A stretch of DNA of 64,000 nucleotides, taken from the NCBI RefSeq assembly GCF_017876315.1, contig NZ_JAGINU010000003.1, positions 48,203 through 112,202 on the forward strand, in the 5' to 3' direction. This DNA comes from Pseudonocardia parietis. Its GTDB lineage: Bacteria; Actinomycetota; Actinomycetes; Mycobacteriales; Pseudonocardiaceae. The notes beneath the pieces are model-generated. The model made no database searches. It was not told where the DNA came from and worked only from the letters and a program-made list of their open reading frames with translations. A program made the position numbers and the translations under genes. Positions 41,642 to 51,011 of the stretch are shown piece by piece. The stretch's first letter is position 1. Every line of letters starts with the position of its first letter.

Positions 41642-43326
41642 GCATCTTCGGCAAGCGCCGACGCCGCGCCGTACCGCGCAACACCGGCGAGCTACTCAGC
41701 CAGTTCACCGATCTCGACGGCATCCCCACCAGCACACCCGTCCCCGACCACGACGTCGACGACGTCGATCAGGAGACCGGTCGGCGCCGTCGCCGGCAAC
41801 GGGTCAACCAGGCCGCCGCACCCCGGCAGGGCCCGCGTGAACCCGGACGGGGCTGGGCCGCGGTGGACGCCGCCCGCCGGGCACCGGTCTACAAGGCCAC
41901 CACCGCCGAGGTGGGCGGCCTGTTCCCGCTGCTCGCGGCCAACGGCGTCCCGGCGATCGGGGCCCGCCTCGGGTACGACACCCAGTCCGGCGGCGCCTTC
42001 TACGTCCACCCCACCGAGTGGGTCCTGCGCGGCATGGTCACCAACCCCAACCTGGTCGTGTTCGGCGAACCCGGCCGCGGCAAGTCCTCCACGGTCGTGG
42101 CGCTGATGCTGCGGATGATGCTCTTCGGAGTCCGCTCCCTGATCTCCGGCGACGTGAAGGGCGAGTACACGCCGCTGCTGCGCTCGCTCGGGATCACCCC
42201 GATCGCGCTCGGGCGCGGGAGCCCACACCGCCTCAACGCCCTCGACCTCGGCCCGCTACGGGGCCGCTGGAACACCTGGAGTGCCGAGCGCCAGAACGAG
42301 GAGCTCACCGGGATCCTGGCCCGCTGGACCCGGCTGCTCACCGCCCTGGCCGAAGCCCAGGGCTACCCGCCGACCGTCACCGACGAACTGGTCATCTCCA
42401 CCGTGCTGCGGCGCCTGGTCGGCGCCGCCGACGGCTACTCGCAGCTGCGTCCGATTACGATCCCGCAGGTCGTGGCACAGCTCGCCGACCCCGACCCGGA
42501 TCTGTGGCAGGCCACCCGCTTCGCCTCCCACCGCCAGTTCGTCGACCACACCCGCCAGATCACCGACGCCCTATCGAACCTGGTCGTCGGCCCCCTGGCC
42601 GGGCTGTTCGACGAGCCCACCAACTTCGACCTCGACTGGGACGCGCCCGTGCAATCGATGGACCTGTCAATGCTGCGCTCGCGTGGGGACCAGGCGATCG
42701 CGGTCGCCCTGACCTGCCTCGGCTCCTGGTCGTCGATGATCACCGACCTCCAGGACGACGGCGACGTGCGCATCGTCGTGCGCGACGAGGTCTGGCGCCA
42801 GATGCGCCTCGGGCTGCGCGCGGTCCAGGCCGTCGACTCCGACCTGCGACTATCGCGTGCCGAACGCAAGATCCAGCTCCTGGTCATGCACAAACCCTCC
42901 GACCTGCTCTCCGTCGGCGCCGCCGGCTCCCAAGAGGTCTCGATCGCCAAGGACCTCCTGGCCCTGTGCAGCTCCCGGATCCTGCTCGGCCAGTCCACCC
43001 GGGTCGGCGACGAACTCGCCACCGAGCTCGGCCTGTCCGAACGCGAGCAGGCCGTGATCACCGGCTGGGCGATGGAGGGCCCCGGCCGGGCGCTGTGGAA
43101 GATGGAGAACAGCCCCGGCATGAAGATCCAGACCGTGCTGTCGGCGACCGAGCGGTCGATCTTCGACACCAACGCCGGCCTTCGCGGAGCGACGGATCTG
43201 CCTGCGGAAACAGCCCTCGGCCAGGGTAGCCGATCCCGGCCGCGGCTGGTGTCGGTGCCCGGGGCACCGCAGCCCGCCGAGCAGGCTCGCGTGGCGAGTG
43301 TCAACGGCTCGACGCCACACCAGTGA
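41638..43326 (+). CDS. VirB4/TraC-like conjugation ATPase
   Basis: 562 residues. Walker A is VVFGEPGRGKSSTVVALML near residue 140-158. Further motifs are SGDVKGEYTPL, and VRIVVRDEVWRQM near 380 as Walker B with the conserved Asp-Glu. LALCSSRILLGQ and EGPGRALWKME near the C terminus are typical of VirB4 C-terminal motor domains. It powers assembly or transport at the membrane. The N-terminal VirB4 membrane-binding domain seems to be supplied by the preceding SCO6880-type gene. An extra C-terminal tail is disordered. Confidence 0.85.
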   Translation: MSIFGKRRRRAVPRNTGELLSQFTDLDGIPTSTPVPDHDVDDVDQETGRRRRRQRVNQAAAPRQGPREPGRGWAAVDAARRAPVYKATTAEVGGLFPLLAANGVPAIGARLGYDTQSGGAFYVHPTEWVLRGMVTNPNLVVFGEPGRGKSSTVVALMLRMMLFGVRSLISGDVKGEYTPLLRSLGITPIALGRGSPHRLNALDLGPLRGRWNTWSAERQNEELTGILARWTRLLTALAEAQGYPPTVTDELVISTVLRRLVGAADGYSQLRPITIPQVVAQLADPDPDLWQATRFASHRQFVDHTRQITDALSNLVVGPLAGLFDEPTNFDLDWDAPVQSMDLSMLRSRGDQAIAVALTCLGSWSSMITDLQDDGDVRIVVRDEVWRQMRLGLRAVQAVDSDLRLSRAERKIQLLVMHKPSDLLSVGAAGSQEVSIAKDLLALCSSRILLGQSTRVGDELATELGLSEREQAVITGWAMEGPGRALWKMENSPGMKIQTVLSATERSIFDTNAGLRGATDLPAETALGQGSRSRPRLVSVPGAPQPAEQARVASVNGSTPHQ

Positions 43327-43334
43327 GCTGAGCG

Positions 43335-44474
43335 GTGGATCAGCAGAAGGGCACCATCGCCGTCGCCGCGGCGGCGGTGGTGATGACGTTCCTGGTCGCG
43401 GTGACCAGCATGGGCATCGCGATGTTCACCGCCGTCACCGACGGCCCCCTGGCCGGCGGTTGTGGCGGGGACGGCGGGCTCGGCGGCGGGTCGCAGTCGA
43501 TCGGCGGGACCGACTGGAACGCCGAGCAGACCGAAAACGCCGCCACCATCGTCAACCGCGTCGTGCAGCGCAGCCTGCCCCGCCGAGCCGCGGTCATCGC
43601 GATCTCCACGACCATCGTCGAGTCGCAGCTGGTCAACGTCGGCCACGGCGACCGCGACTCGCTTGGCCTGTATCAGCAACGCCCCTCGCAGGGCTGGGGC
43701 GCACCGGCGCAGATCCTCAACCCGGCCGCGGCCACCGACACCTTCCTCGACCGGCTCGTCGAACTACCCGGCTGGGCCACCATGCCCCCCGGCCAGGCCG
43801 CCCAGGCCGTGCAGCGCTCCGCGTTCCCCGACCGCTACGCCCCCCAGGAAGAACCCGCCGCGGCGCTGGTCGAGCGGTTCTGGGTCGGCCCGGACAACCC
43901 CGTCCCCGCCCCCACCGCACCCGGCGGGCCGAACGTGCAGCTGGCCTCATCGGTGTTCGCGTGCCCGGACCAGGGCGGGGTCGGGGCGCCGCTGGCCCCG
44001 TCGAACATCGACCCCACGGCGTTGCCGCCCGGGTTCACCCCGCCTGCCGACCCCGCCCAGCGGGCCGCGGTCACCTACGCCCTGGCCCAGCTCGGCAAGC
44101 CCTACGTCTACGGGGCGAAGGGACCCGACGCGTTCGACTGCTCCGGGCTCACGACTGCCGCGTGGGCCGCCGCCGGAGTTCCGGTCCCCGCCGGGACCGT
44201 CAGCCAGAAGAACACCGGCACACCCGCCAGCCCGGCCACCATCGCCCCAGGCGACCTGGTGTTCATCCCCGGATCGCTCGGCTCACCAGGCAATCCGCGC
44301 CACGTCGGGATCTACGTCGGCCAGGGCCTGGTGGTCAACGCCTACAGCGAACAGACCGGAGTCATCATCCAGCCCCTGTCGGACTGGGCCGACCAGATCA
44401 CCCACGTCCGCCACATCGCCGGACCAGCTGGGCAGCCCGCCCCGGATGCGGCACTCGCGGCGGCCACGCCATGA
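43335..44474 (+). CDS. NlpC/P60 cell-wall endopeptidase of the conjugation operon
   Basis: 379 residues. A single N-terminal transmembrane helix (VAAAAVVMTFLVAVTSMGIA) precedes a domain with TTIVESQLVNVGHGDRDSLG and LYQQRPSQGW, a lysozyme-like helper module common in actinobacterial conjugation hydrolases. A C-terminal NlpC/P60 domain has catalytic Cys in DAFDCSGL near 269 and His in NPRHVGIYVG near 319. It would cut peptide cross-links of peptidoglycan near the channel. The start is GTG 43335. It is the second muralytic enzyme of the operon. Confidence 0.85.
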   Translation: MDQQKGTIAVAAAAVVMTFLVAVTSMGIAMFTAVTDGPLAGGCGGDGGLGGGSQSIGGTDWNAEQTENAATIVNRVVQRSLPRRAAVIAISTTIVESQLVNVGHGDRDSLGLYQQRPSQGWGAPAQILNPAAATDTFLDRLVELPGWATMPPGQAAQAVQRSAFPDRYAPQEEPAAALVERFWVGPDNPVPAPTAPGGPNVQLASSVFACPDQGGVGAPLAPSNIDPTALPPGFTPPADPAQRAAVTYALAQLGKPYVYGAKGPDAFDCSGLTTAAWAAAGVPVPAGTVSQKNTGTPASPATIAPGDLVFIPGSLGSPGNPRHVGIYVGQGLVVNAYSEQTGVIIQPLSDWADQITHVRHIAGPAGQPAPDAALAAATP

Positions 44475-44515
44475 CCCGCCGCCTCGGATTCTCTGTCGGT
44501 GGGAGGTGCTGACCT

Positions 44516-45226
44516 GTGACGATGGCTCCCACGCCGGATCGTGACCTCTATGCCGCCCTCGGGCTGGGCACCGATGCCAGCACCGCCGAGCTGCGTCGGG
44601 CCTATCGCGCCCTGGCGCTGCAGCTGCACCCCGACCGCAACCCGGACCCGGCTGCTGCTGGGCGGTTTCGGGCCGTCACCGCCGCCTACGCGGTGCTGGC
44701 CGACCCGGTCCGGCGTGCCGCCTACGACGCCTCCCGCGCCACACCACCCACCGCCACCGCGCCGGCACCGGACCCGGCGGCGGAACCGGGCAGGGTCGAG
44801 GACTACGTCCCGGCGAGCGAACCCGTCGCCTACACCGACTACGCACCTGCCGACGGCTACGCCCCGCCGCCGCCGCCGCCGGCACCGGCGCCCGCACGTG
44901 CACCCGCACCCGCGCCCGGCCCGGGCGTGCAGGTTCCCGCGGGGTGGCCCACCGGCCGGATCAACACCGGCCGGCCGCTCGCCCGGGTTCTGCTGGGGGT
45001 GTGGCGGCTGGCGCCGCTGCCCCGTCACCGGTTCGCCGCCGTCGTCACGGTGCTGGGCACGCTCGGCGTCGCCTACATCGCCGCCGCCTCGCGGCACACG
45101 ATGCCGGTCGAGGCGACCGTGATCGGCGCGCTGGCGACGGTCGCACTGGCCTGCTGGAGCGTGCGCACCGTGGTCTGGACCGTGCTGGCGACCCGTGCCC
45201 GCCGTGCTGTGAAGGAGACGCGCTGA
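44516..45226 (+). CDS. Membrane-bound J-domain (DnaJ-like) protein
   Basis: 236 residues. The first 70 form a full J domain (DLYAALGLGTDASTAELRRA, HPD in LQLHPDRNPDP, then AYAVLADPVRRAAYDASRA). A proline-rich linker is followed by two hydrophobic helices near 175-193 and 198-225 and a basic tail. The HPD motif would recruit and activate an Hsp70 chaperone at the membrane beside the secretion machine. GTG 44516 (or ATG 44522) follows a GGGAGG. The stop overlaps the next ATG (TGATG). Confidence 0.8.
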   Translation: MTMAPTPDRDLYAALGLGTDASTAELRRAYRALALQLHPDRNPDPAAAGRFRAVTAAYAVLADPVRRAAYDASRATPPTATAPAPDPAAEPGRVEDYVPASEPVAYTDYAPADGYAPPPPPPAPAPARAPAPAPGPGVQVPAGWPTGRINTGRPLARVLLGVWRLAPLPRHRFAAVVTVLGTLGVAYIAAASRHTMPVEATVIGALATVALACWSVRTVVWTVLATRARRAVKETR

Positions 45227-45981
45227 TGGGATTCCTCGCCCGCCGTACCCCCACCCCACCGGGTCCTGCAGCCGCATCCGGGCCGCCGGCCGCACCGGTC
45301 ACGCCGGTGCGGCTTAACTGGCACCACGACCGGCCGTTCGGGTGGAAGGCGCTGCCCGAGCCGGCACGCCACGCACTCGCCTCGGCTGGGTGGGCCACCA
45401 CCGCGCCGCTGGCCGCATCGTCGTACACCCCGACCACCCGGCGGGATGCGGGCGGGCGGTACTGGCGCGATACCGACGCCTGGTGGATCGACCGGGACAC
45501 GCTGCTCATCGTCCGCGCCCGCGAAGCCCTCGAGCGCCTCGGTACCGGCCCGGACGGGCGCCCCCAGCTGCGCCGGGCCTGCGGTGGCGGCACGGTGCGG
45601 TTCACCACGCACCCCCTCACCGGGCCGTCCCCGACCGGGCAACGCTGGCGCCGCCCACAACAGCCCACCGGTCCGGTGGGCGGGCCCGGCGATGTGCGGT
45701 TGACCGACGCCTCGATCGAGCTCCTGCCCCGCGCGGTGCAGGCCGAGATCGGTCGCCCCACCGGGCAGGTCGCGATCCGCAGCTACCCGCCGCACGGGGG
45801 CTACTACGACCGGGTCTATGCCTACCGCCGTGTCTCGCCGGCCGAGCTGCTGGTGGTCGCCGCGGTGCGGGAGTGCGGGGCATACCCCGACCCGGACACC
45901 GCGATCGACGCCGCCGACTGGCACATCACCACCTACCGACCGCAGGTCGGGGCGCCGGCGGAGTCGGCGGTGGCCATGTGA
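45226..45981 (+). CDS. Hypothetical protein of the type IV operon
   Basis: 251 residues, not recognised. A short proline-rich N terminus is followed by a Trp/Arg-rich region (GWKALPEPARHALASAGWAT, then GGRYWRDTDAWWIDRDTLLI) and a second module near 165-235 (VRLTDASIELLPRAVQAEIG, YYDRVYAYRRVSPAELLVVA). No signal or transmembrane segment is visible, so it is probably cytosolic. It is coupled to the J-domain gene and might be its client or a regulator. Confidence 0.5.
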   Translation: MGFLARRTPTPPGPAAASGPPAAPVTPVRLNWHHDRPFGWKALPEPARHALASAGWATTAPLAASSYTPTTRRDAGGRYWRDTDAWWIDRDTLLIVRAREALERLGTGPDGRPQLRRACGGGTVRFTTHPLTGPSPTGQRWRRPQQPTGPVGGPGDVRLTDASIELLPRAVQAEIGRPTGQVAIRSYPPHGGYYDRVYAYRRVSPAELLVVAAVRECGAYPDPDTAIDAADWHITTYRPQVGAPAESAVAM

Positions 45982-46032
45982 CCGCGTGGCACCGCGCGAT
46001 CAACGACAACCAGTTCAGGGAGGGATATCGCC

Positions 46033-47467
46033 GTGGGTATCAACCGTCGGACGCTGCTACGCCGCTCCGGGCAGCTCGGACTCGGGGTGAGCCTGTTCGG
46101 GTCGGTGCAGGCGCTGCGCTCCGCCCCAGTTGCGGGCGCCGCGGCCGCGCAGGCTGTCACCGGTTACGGGCCGCTGGTCGACGACGCCGACGGGATGCTC
46201 GCCCTGCCCGAGGGCTTCTCCTACCGCGTGGTCACCGAAGCCGGCCAGACCAGCACCTACGAAGGTGACCCGAGCCCCGGGGTCCACGACGGCGCCGCAG
46301 CCTTCGCCGCCGACGACGGCAACGTCCTGATCGTGCTCAACCACGAAGTCCGCGGCGGCACCGACGACGACGGCGCCGTACCGCACCAGAAGGGACTCGT
46401 ATATCGCGACGACGCCGGCGGCGGTGTCACGGTCATCAAGACGACCCCCGAGGGCGAGTTGCTGTGGGAGACCGTCGGGATCGCCGGGACCTCCACCAAC
46501 TGCGCCGGCGGGGTCACTCCGTGGGGCACCTGGCTGACCTGTGAGGAGACCGAGGCCGACAGTCACGGCTGGGTGTTCGAGGTCGACCCGCACGACCTGG
46601 ACGAGAACCAGGACCCGCAACCGGTCACGCCGCTGGGCCGGTTCCGCCACGAAGCCCTCTGCATCGACCCCGACACTCTGGTCATCTACCTCACCGAGGA
46701 CGCCGAAGGCCCGAACGGCACCGTGTACCGGTGGCTGCCCCCGTCGGGGTTCCGGGGCCGTAGCGGGGAACTCAAACAGCTCGCCGACACCCGACGGTGA
46801 GCTCGCCGCGATGTCGTGCACCGACGGCGACGGATCACTGGTCGATGATCTCGAGCAAGCCGAGCAGGTCGACACCGTCTACACGGTCGAGTGGGTCCCG
46901 GTCGAAGATTGCACCGCCGAGACCGGGCCCCTGCGCTCGGCGCAGGGCATCACCCGCGCGGCGAAACTGGAGGGCGCTTGGTGGAGCGACGGCGGCGCCT
47001 ACCTGGTCAGCAGCTACGCCGACTCGCACCGCGGCCAGATCTGGTTCTACGACCCCAGCCAGTCCACGCTGCGGCTGACCACCACGTTCGCGACCGAGGC
47101 CGACGGCGAAACCGTCGAGGCCCCGGACAACATCGTCGCCGCCCCCTACGGCGGCCTGATCGTTTCCACCGACGGTGACGGCGATAACCACCTGGCCGGC
47201 GTCACCGCAGACGGCGACGCCTACCCGATCGCGCGCAGCCAGATGGGCTCGGAGTTCACCGGCCCCACCTTCTCCCCGGACGGGACGGTGCTGTTCGCCG
47301 GCATCCAGAAGCCAGGTGTCCTCTTTGCCATCACCGGCCCCTGGGAGCAAGGGACCGCGGGCGGGACCGGCGCCCGCGGCGCGGGCAGCGCCGCCGACGC
47401 CGCCGATGGTCGGGGAACATCAGCGACCTCGCGGTCTGAGATTCCTAACAGGAGGAGCGGCGGATGA
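46033..47467 (+). pseudogene. PhoX-like (DUF839) phosphatase gene with a frameshift
   Basis: The first part (GTG 46033 after GGAGGG) has a Tat-type signal (NRRTLLRRSGQLGLGVSLFG) and PhoX-family segments NVLIVLNHEVRGG, TNCAGGVTPWGTWLTCEE and GRFRHEALCIDP. It stops at 46800. The family continues in another frame from DGELAAMSCTDG through APYGGLIVSTDGDGDNHLAG and TFSPDGTVLFAGIQKPG to 47467. Deleting one C of the CCC run at 46790-46792 restores about 477 codons. PhoX enzymes are exported calcium-dependent phosphomonoesterases. The restored stop still overlaps the next ATG (ATGA), so loss is recent or a sequencing error. Confidence 0.75.
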
Positions 47468-48177
47468 GCCGCGCCAGTCTGGTCCGAGCCGTGGTGTCGG
47501 CCGGCGCGGTGATGAGCCTCGGGATCGGCCTACTCGTCCCCAGTAGTGAGCGGTGGGTGGTGCGCGCCGCGGACGAATCCAACTCCGCGGGTGACCTGCC
47601 CTACCTGCAGGTCGATGGGCGGTTCCTCATCGCCGGTGGTGAGCCGTTCTTCTGGCTGGCCGATACCGCGTGGGCGATGCTCGGCAAACTCAGTACCGAC
47701 GAGATCACCGAGTACCTCGACGTCCGCGCCGATCAGGGCTTCAACGTGGTGCAGACGGTGGCGATGTTCCCGCAGGCCGGTGCCGACTCGCCGGGCGACA
47801 CGGTGGAAGCGGCGGCGCAGAACGACGAGTACTGGGACAACGTCGAGTTCGCGATCGACGCCGCCGCCGAGCGTGGCCTGTACCTGGCGATCCACCCGGT
47901 GTGGGGCGACCAGCAGACCGGGTCGGTCATCGATGAGGGCAGCGCGCGGGGCTATGGCGAGTTCCTGGGCGAGCGCTTCGGCGCCTACGACAACGTCACC
48001 TGGACCCTCGGCGGGGACCACCCGGCCGACGGCGAGGAGCAGCTGTGGACCGAGCTGGCCGAAGGTCTCGACGAGACCGGCGGGACGCAGCGCAAGACCT
48101 ATCACCCGCGCGGCGACCAGTCCTCGGCAACGTGGTTCGCCGACGCCGACTTTATCTCGATCTCGATCGTCACGTAG
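47464..48177 (+). CDS. C-terminally truncated DUF4038 (apiosidase-like) glycoside hydrolase
   Basis: 237 residues. A signal-like N terminus is followed by the start of a DUF4038/GH140-type TIM barrel: GRFLIAGGEPFFWLADTAWA, then LDVRADQGFNVVQTV, WDNVEFAIDAAAERGLYLAI and WTLGGDHPAD. Family members run to about 450 residues. This one ends right after TYHPRGDQSSATWFADADF, where the barrel should continue with further strands and the second catalytic acid. The last codons (ISISIVT) are unrelated read-through. The truncation coincides with the switch to the leftward transporter operon, so it marks a recombination junction. Confidence 0.7.
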   Translation: MSRASLVRAVVSAGAVMSLGIGLLVPSSERWVVRAADESNSAGDLPYLQVDGRFLIAGGEPFFWLADTAWAMLGKLSTDEITEYLDVRADQGFNVVQTVAMFPQAGADSPGDTVEAAAQNDEYWDNVEFAIDAAAERGLYLAIHPVWGDQQTGSVIDEGSARGYGEFLGERFGAYDNVTWTLGGDHPADGEEQLWTELAEGLDETGGTQRKTYHPRGDQSSATWFADADFISISIVT

Positions 48178-48310
48178 CCTTCTGACCTGCCAATTTCCTC
48201 TGTGGACATGTCTAGGACGCGGGCGGACGGCATTGGTTTGGCCGGGCTCGTTGCTTCGATCTCGTCGTCGACGGATTCGGCCGGTGACCAGAACGCGGCA
48301 TCAGCGGCAG
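48178..48310. other. Junction segment between conjugation operon and ABC transporter operon
   Basis: 133 bases separating convergent transcripts. No gene, hairpin or direct repeat was recognised. The abrupt end of the DUF4038 gene makes this the right-hand limit of the operon. It could be the right end of the mobile element. Confidence 0.35.
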
Positions 48311-49240
48311 TCACTGTGTGACGGCATGACAGGACACCGTGACTCCCGCGAGGTCGTGGGTGACCGGCACGGTTGTCCGGCACACCGCGACTGAATCGGG
48401 GCACCGCGGATGGAAGGCGCACCCGGACGGTGCGTCGGAGGGCGAAGGCGGGTCGGCGGCGCGCAGCTTGGACGGCGCCAGCACACGGCCAGGCTCGGGC
48501 ACAGCGTCGAGCAGCGCCCGGGTGTATGGATGTGCGGGCGAGCCAATGACCGACTCGGTCGGACCGTGCTCGCAAATCCGCCCGAGGTAGAGCACGACAA
48601 CCTCGTCGCACAGCGCACTGACCACGCTGAGGTCGTGCGAGATGAACAGCAGCGACGCGCCACGATCGTCGACTGCACGGTGCAGGAGATTCACCACACC
48701 CGCCTGGACGGAAACGTCCAGGCTCGCGACCGGCTCATCCGCGATGATCAACGCCGGTTCTGCAAGCGTGGCCCGCGCAATCGCGACCCGCTGGGCCTGG
48801 CCGCCGCTGATCTGGTGCCGCTTGCGCCCGCCGAAGTGCACAGGGTCCATTCCGACGTCGGCGAGCGCTGCGGCCGCCCGCTCCCGCCGGTGGGTCCGGT
48901 CGACACCTGCCCACCGGAGCGGATCCGCGACGAGGTCGATGAGGGCGCGGTGCGGGTGCAGCGACGCGACGGGGTCCTGGAAGATCATCTGAATTCCGTC
49001 GGGCCCGGGCCGGTGCCGGACCGGCGCGCCCGCGAACGTAATGGTTCCTCCGTCGGGGGGAACCAGGCCGGTGACGGCCTTAGCCAGACTGCTCTTTCCT
49101 GAACCCGATTCTCCGACCAGGCCCACCGTGCGCCCGGCCGGCACTGTGAATGAAACGTCCCTTACTGCCGGGATCCACCCACCGCGGTTGCGGTAGCGCA
49201 CCTGGAGCTCGTCGATCACGAGATCTGCTCGCTGTGTCAC
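48311..49240 (-). CDS. Peptide/nickel-type ABC transporter ATPase (DppF/OppF-like)
   Basis: 309 residues. Walker A GESGSGKSS near 45, signature ISGGQAQR near 150, Walker B ALIIADEPVASLD near 172. The C-terminal oligopeptide-transporter extension carries a cysteine cluster (CAFHPRCPDSVAVCR), a hallmark of DppD/F. Start GTG 49240 overlaps the stop of the preceding ATPase gene (GTGA). It is the last gene of the leftward operon. The substrate is unknown. Confidence 0.85.
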   Translation of the reverse strand: MTQRADLVIDELQVRYRNRGGWIPAVRDVSFTVPAGRTVGLVGESGSGKSSLAKAVTGLVPPDGGTITFAGAPVRHRPGPDGIQMIFQDPVASLHPHRALIDLVADPLRWAGVDRTHRRERAAAALADVGMDPVHFGGRKRHQISGGQAQRVAIARATLAEPALIIADEPVASLDVSVQAGVVNLLHRAVDDRGASLLFISHDLSVVSALCDEVVVLYLGRICEHGPTESVIGSPAHPYTRALLDAVPEPGRVLAPSKLRAADPPSPSDAPSGCAFHPRCPDSVAVCRTTVPVTHDLAGVTVSCHAVTQ

Positions 49241-50202
49241 GTCGGCACCTCCGTCGCCGCCCAGCAACTTGTCCGGTGGGAAGGCCCCGTCCGGATGACC
49301 GGCGGACGCTCGGTCTCGCACTCGGTGTGTGCATACATGCAGCGGGGGGCGAACGGGCAGCCCACTCGGGGACTGCTCAGGTCCGGCAGGCCGCCCGGGA
49401 TCTGCGGCAATGGCGGGCGGCGCCGCTGCGAGACGCGGGGGGTCACTGCCAGGAGGGCCCGCGTGTATGGGTGCCGCGGTGCTGCGAGGACCTGTTTGGT
49501 GGGTCCGTCCTCGACGACGCGGCCCGCGTACATCACGACCACCCGGTCGGTCCGCCCGGATAGCAGGCCGAGGTCGTGGCTGATCAGGAGCGACGCCATG
49601 TTTCGTTTCCGCCGCTCCACGTCGATCAGGTCGAGTACGAGCTGTTGGACGGTCACGTCGAGCGCTGTCGTGGGTTCGTCGGCGAGAAGCAGGCGGGGGC
49701 GCCCCGCCAGAGCCGCTGCGATGCCGACGCGCTGGCGCTGCCCGCCGGAGAGCTCGGCCGGGAAGCTGCGGGCGCGCCGCTTCGGGTCGGGCAACCCGAC
49801 CGCGCGCAGCAGCTCCGTCGCGGTGGCGCGCTGCGCGGCTCGGGAACCACGCTCGGCGCGAGGCACCGCCTCTAGGACCTGCCGGCCGATGCGCACGACG
49901 GGATTCAGCGACGACGACGGGTCCTGGAAAACCATCGCCACGGCCCGGTTGCGCTCGGTCTCGGCGGTGACGTCCCGCCCGTCCAGTCGGATCCGCCCGG
50001 TCACGATCGGCGCGGTCTGCCCCGAGTGCACGCCCAGGACCGCGCGCGCGAGCACCGACTTGCCCGAGCCCGATTCCCCGACCAGCCCGATGCTCTCCCC
50101 CTCGGCCAGCGCGAACGAGACAGACTCGAGCACGTGCACCGGGCCGGTCGGTGCGTCGAACCGCACGCTGACGTCATCGAGTTCCAAGAGTGGACTGTTC
50201 AT
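49237..50202 (-). CDS. Peptide/nickel-type ABC transporter ATPase (DppD/OppD-like)
   Basis: 321 residues. Walker A GESGSGKSV near 42, signature LSGGQRQR near 157, Walker B LLLADEPTTALDVT near 179, switch His in LISHDL. The C-terminal CPFAPRCMYAHTEC motif matches the family's Fe-S-like cysteine cluster. ATG 50202 overlaps the permease stop (ATGA), so translation is coupled. The long upstream open frame is a shadow of the permease. Confidence 0.85.
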   Translation of the reverse strand: MNSPLLELDDVSVRFDAPTGPVHVLESVSFALAEGESIGLVGESGSGKSVLARAVLGVHSGQTAPIVTGRIRLDGRDVTAETERNRAVAMVFQDPSSSLNPVVRIGRQVLEAVPRAERGSRAAQRATATELLRAVGLPDPKRRARSFPAELSGGQRQRVGIAAALAGRPRLLLADEPTTALDVTVQQLVLDLIDVERRKRNMASLLISHDLGLLSGRTDRVVVMYAGRVVEDGPTKQVLAAPRHPYTRALLAVTPRVSQRRRPPLPQIPGGLPDLSSPRVGCPFAPRCMYAHTECETERPPVIRTGPSHRTSCWAATEVPT

Positions 50203-51011
50203 CGCGTCCGTCCCCACCGTTCTCCCAGCACGTTCACCGCGAGCACCGTCGCGCACAGCACGGCGGCGGGTGCGAGGCAGATCCACGGGGCGCTCGCGAT
50301 GTGTGTGCGACCCTCCGCGATTAGCCCGCCCCACGAGGCCGTCGGCGGGGCGAGTCCGAACCCGAGGAAGCTCAGCGATCCCTCGGCCACGATCGCCACC
50401 GTGACGGCCGTGAACGAGTACGCCGCCACAGCGGGCAGCACGCAGCGCACGACCTCGCTGGCCACGATCCGCAGCGGCGGAGCGCCCATGATGCGCGCGG
50501 CGTGCACGAAATCCTGTCCCCGCACGCTCAGCGTCGCGGACCGTGCGACCCGCGCGAACGCCGGCGCCATGGTCAAGCCGATCAGCGCCCCGATCGTGAC
50601 CTGTCCCGGCCCGATGAGCGTCACCACGATCATGACCATGATCAGCCCGGGCAACGCGAGCACGACGTCGAGGACAATTCCGATCCCGGAATCGACCCAG
50701 CCGCGGGAGAATCCGGCGAGCACGCCGAGCCCGCCGCCGACCCCCAGGCCGACAACCACTGTCAACGCGGCGACGATGATCGAGGACGCGCCGCCAGCCA
50801 GCGTGCGGGCGAGGACGTCGCGGCCGGTGGCGTCGGTGCCGAACCAGTGCTCGGGGCCCGGCGGCTGCAGCGGTGCCCGAAAGTCGGCGCGGAGAGGATC
50901 CAGCTGCGGCAGAACCTGGGCCAGCGCTGCGCCGACCACGACGAACGCGAGCACGGCGAAGCACAGGACCGGGACGAGCCTCGTCCGCCTGCGGTCAGCG
51001 CGCCGGAACAT
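50199..51011 (-). CDS. ABC transporter permease (DppC-like)
   Basis: 270 residues with about six membrane helices. The N-terminal PGPEHWFGTDATGRDVLAR sequence is diagnostic of DppC/OppC permeases. The EAA-type loop is seen as VHAARIMGAPPLRIVASEV near 165. It forms the inner-membrane channel with the next permease. It overlaps the DppB-like gene by 17 bases and the ATPase gene by four. Confidence 0.85.
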   Translation of the reverse strand: MFRRADRRRTRLVPVLCFAVLAFVVVGAALAQVLPQLDPLRADFRAPLQPPGPEHWFGTDATGRDVLARTLAGGASSIIVAALTVVVGLGVGGGLGVLAGFSRGWVDSGIGIVLDVVLALPGLIMVMIVVTLIGPGQVTIGALIGLTMAPAFARVARSATLSVRGQDFVHAARIMGAPPLRIVASEVVRCVLPAVAAYSFTAVTVAIVAEGSLSFLGFGLAPPTASWGGLIAEGRTHIASAPWICLAPAAVLCATVLAVNVLGERWGRTR

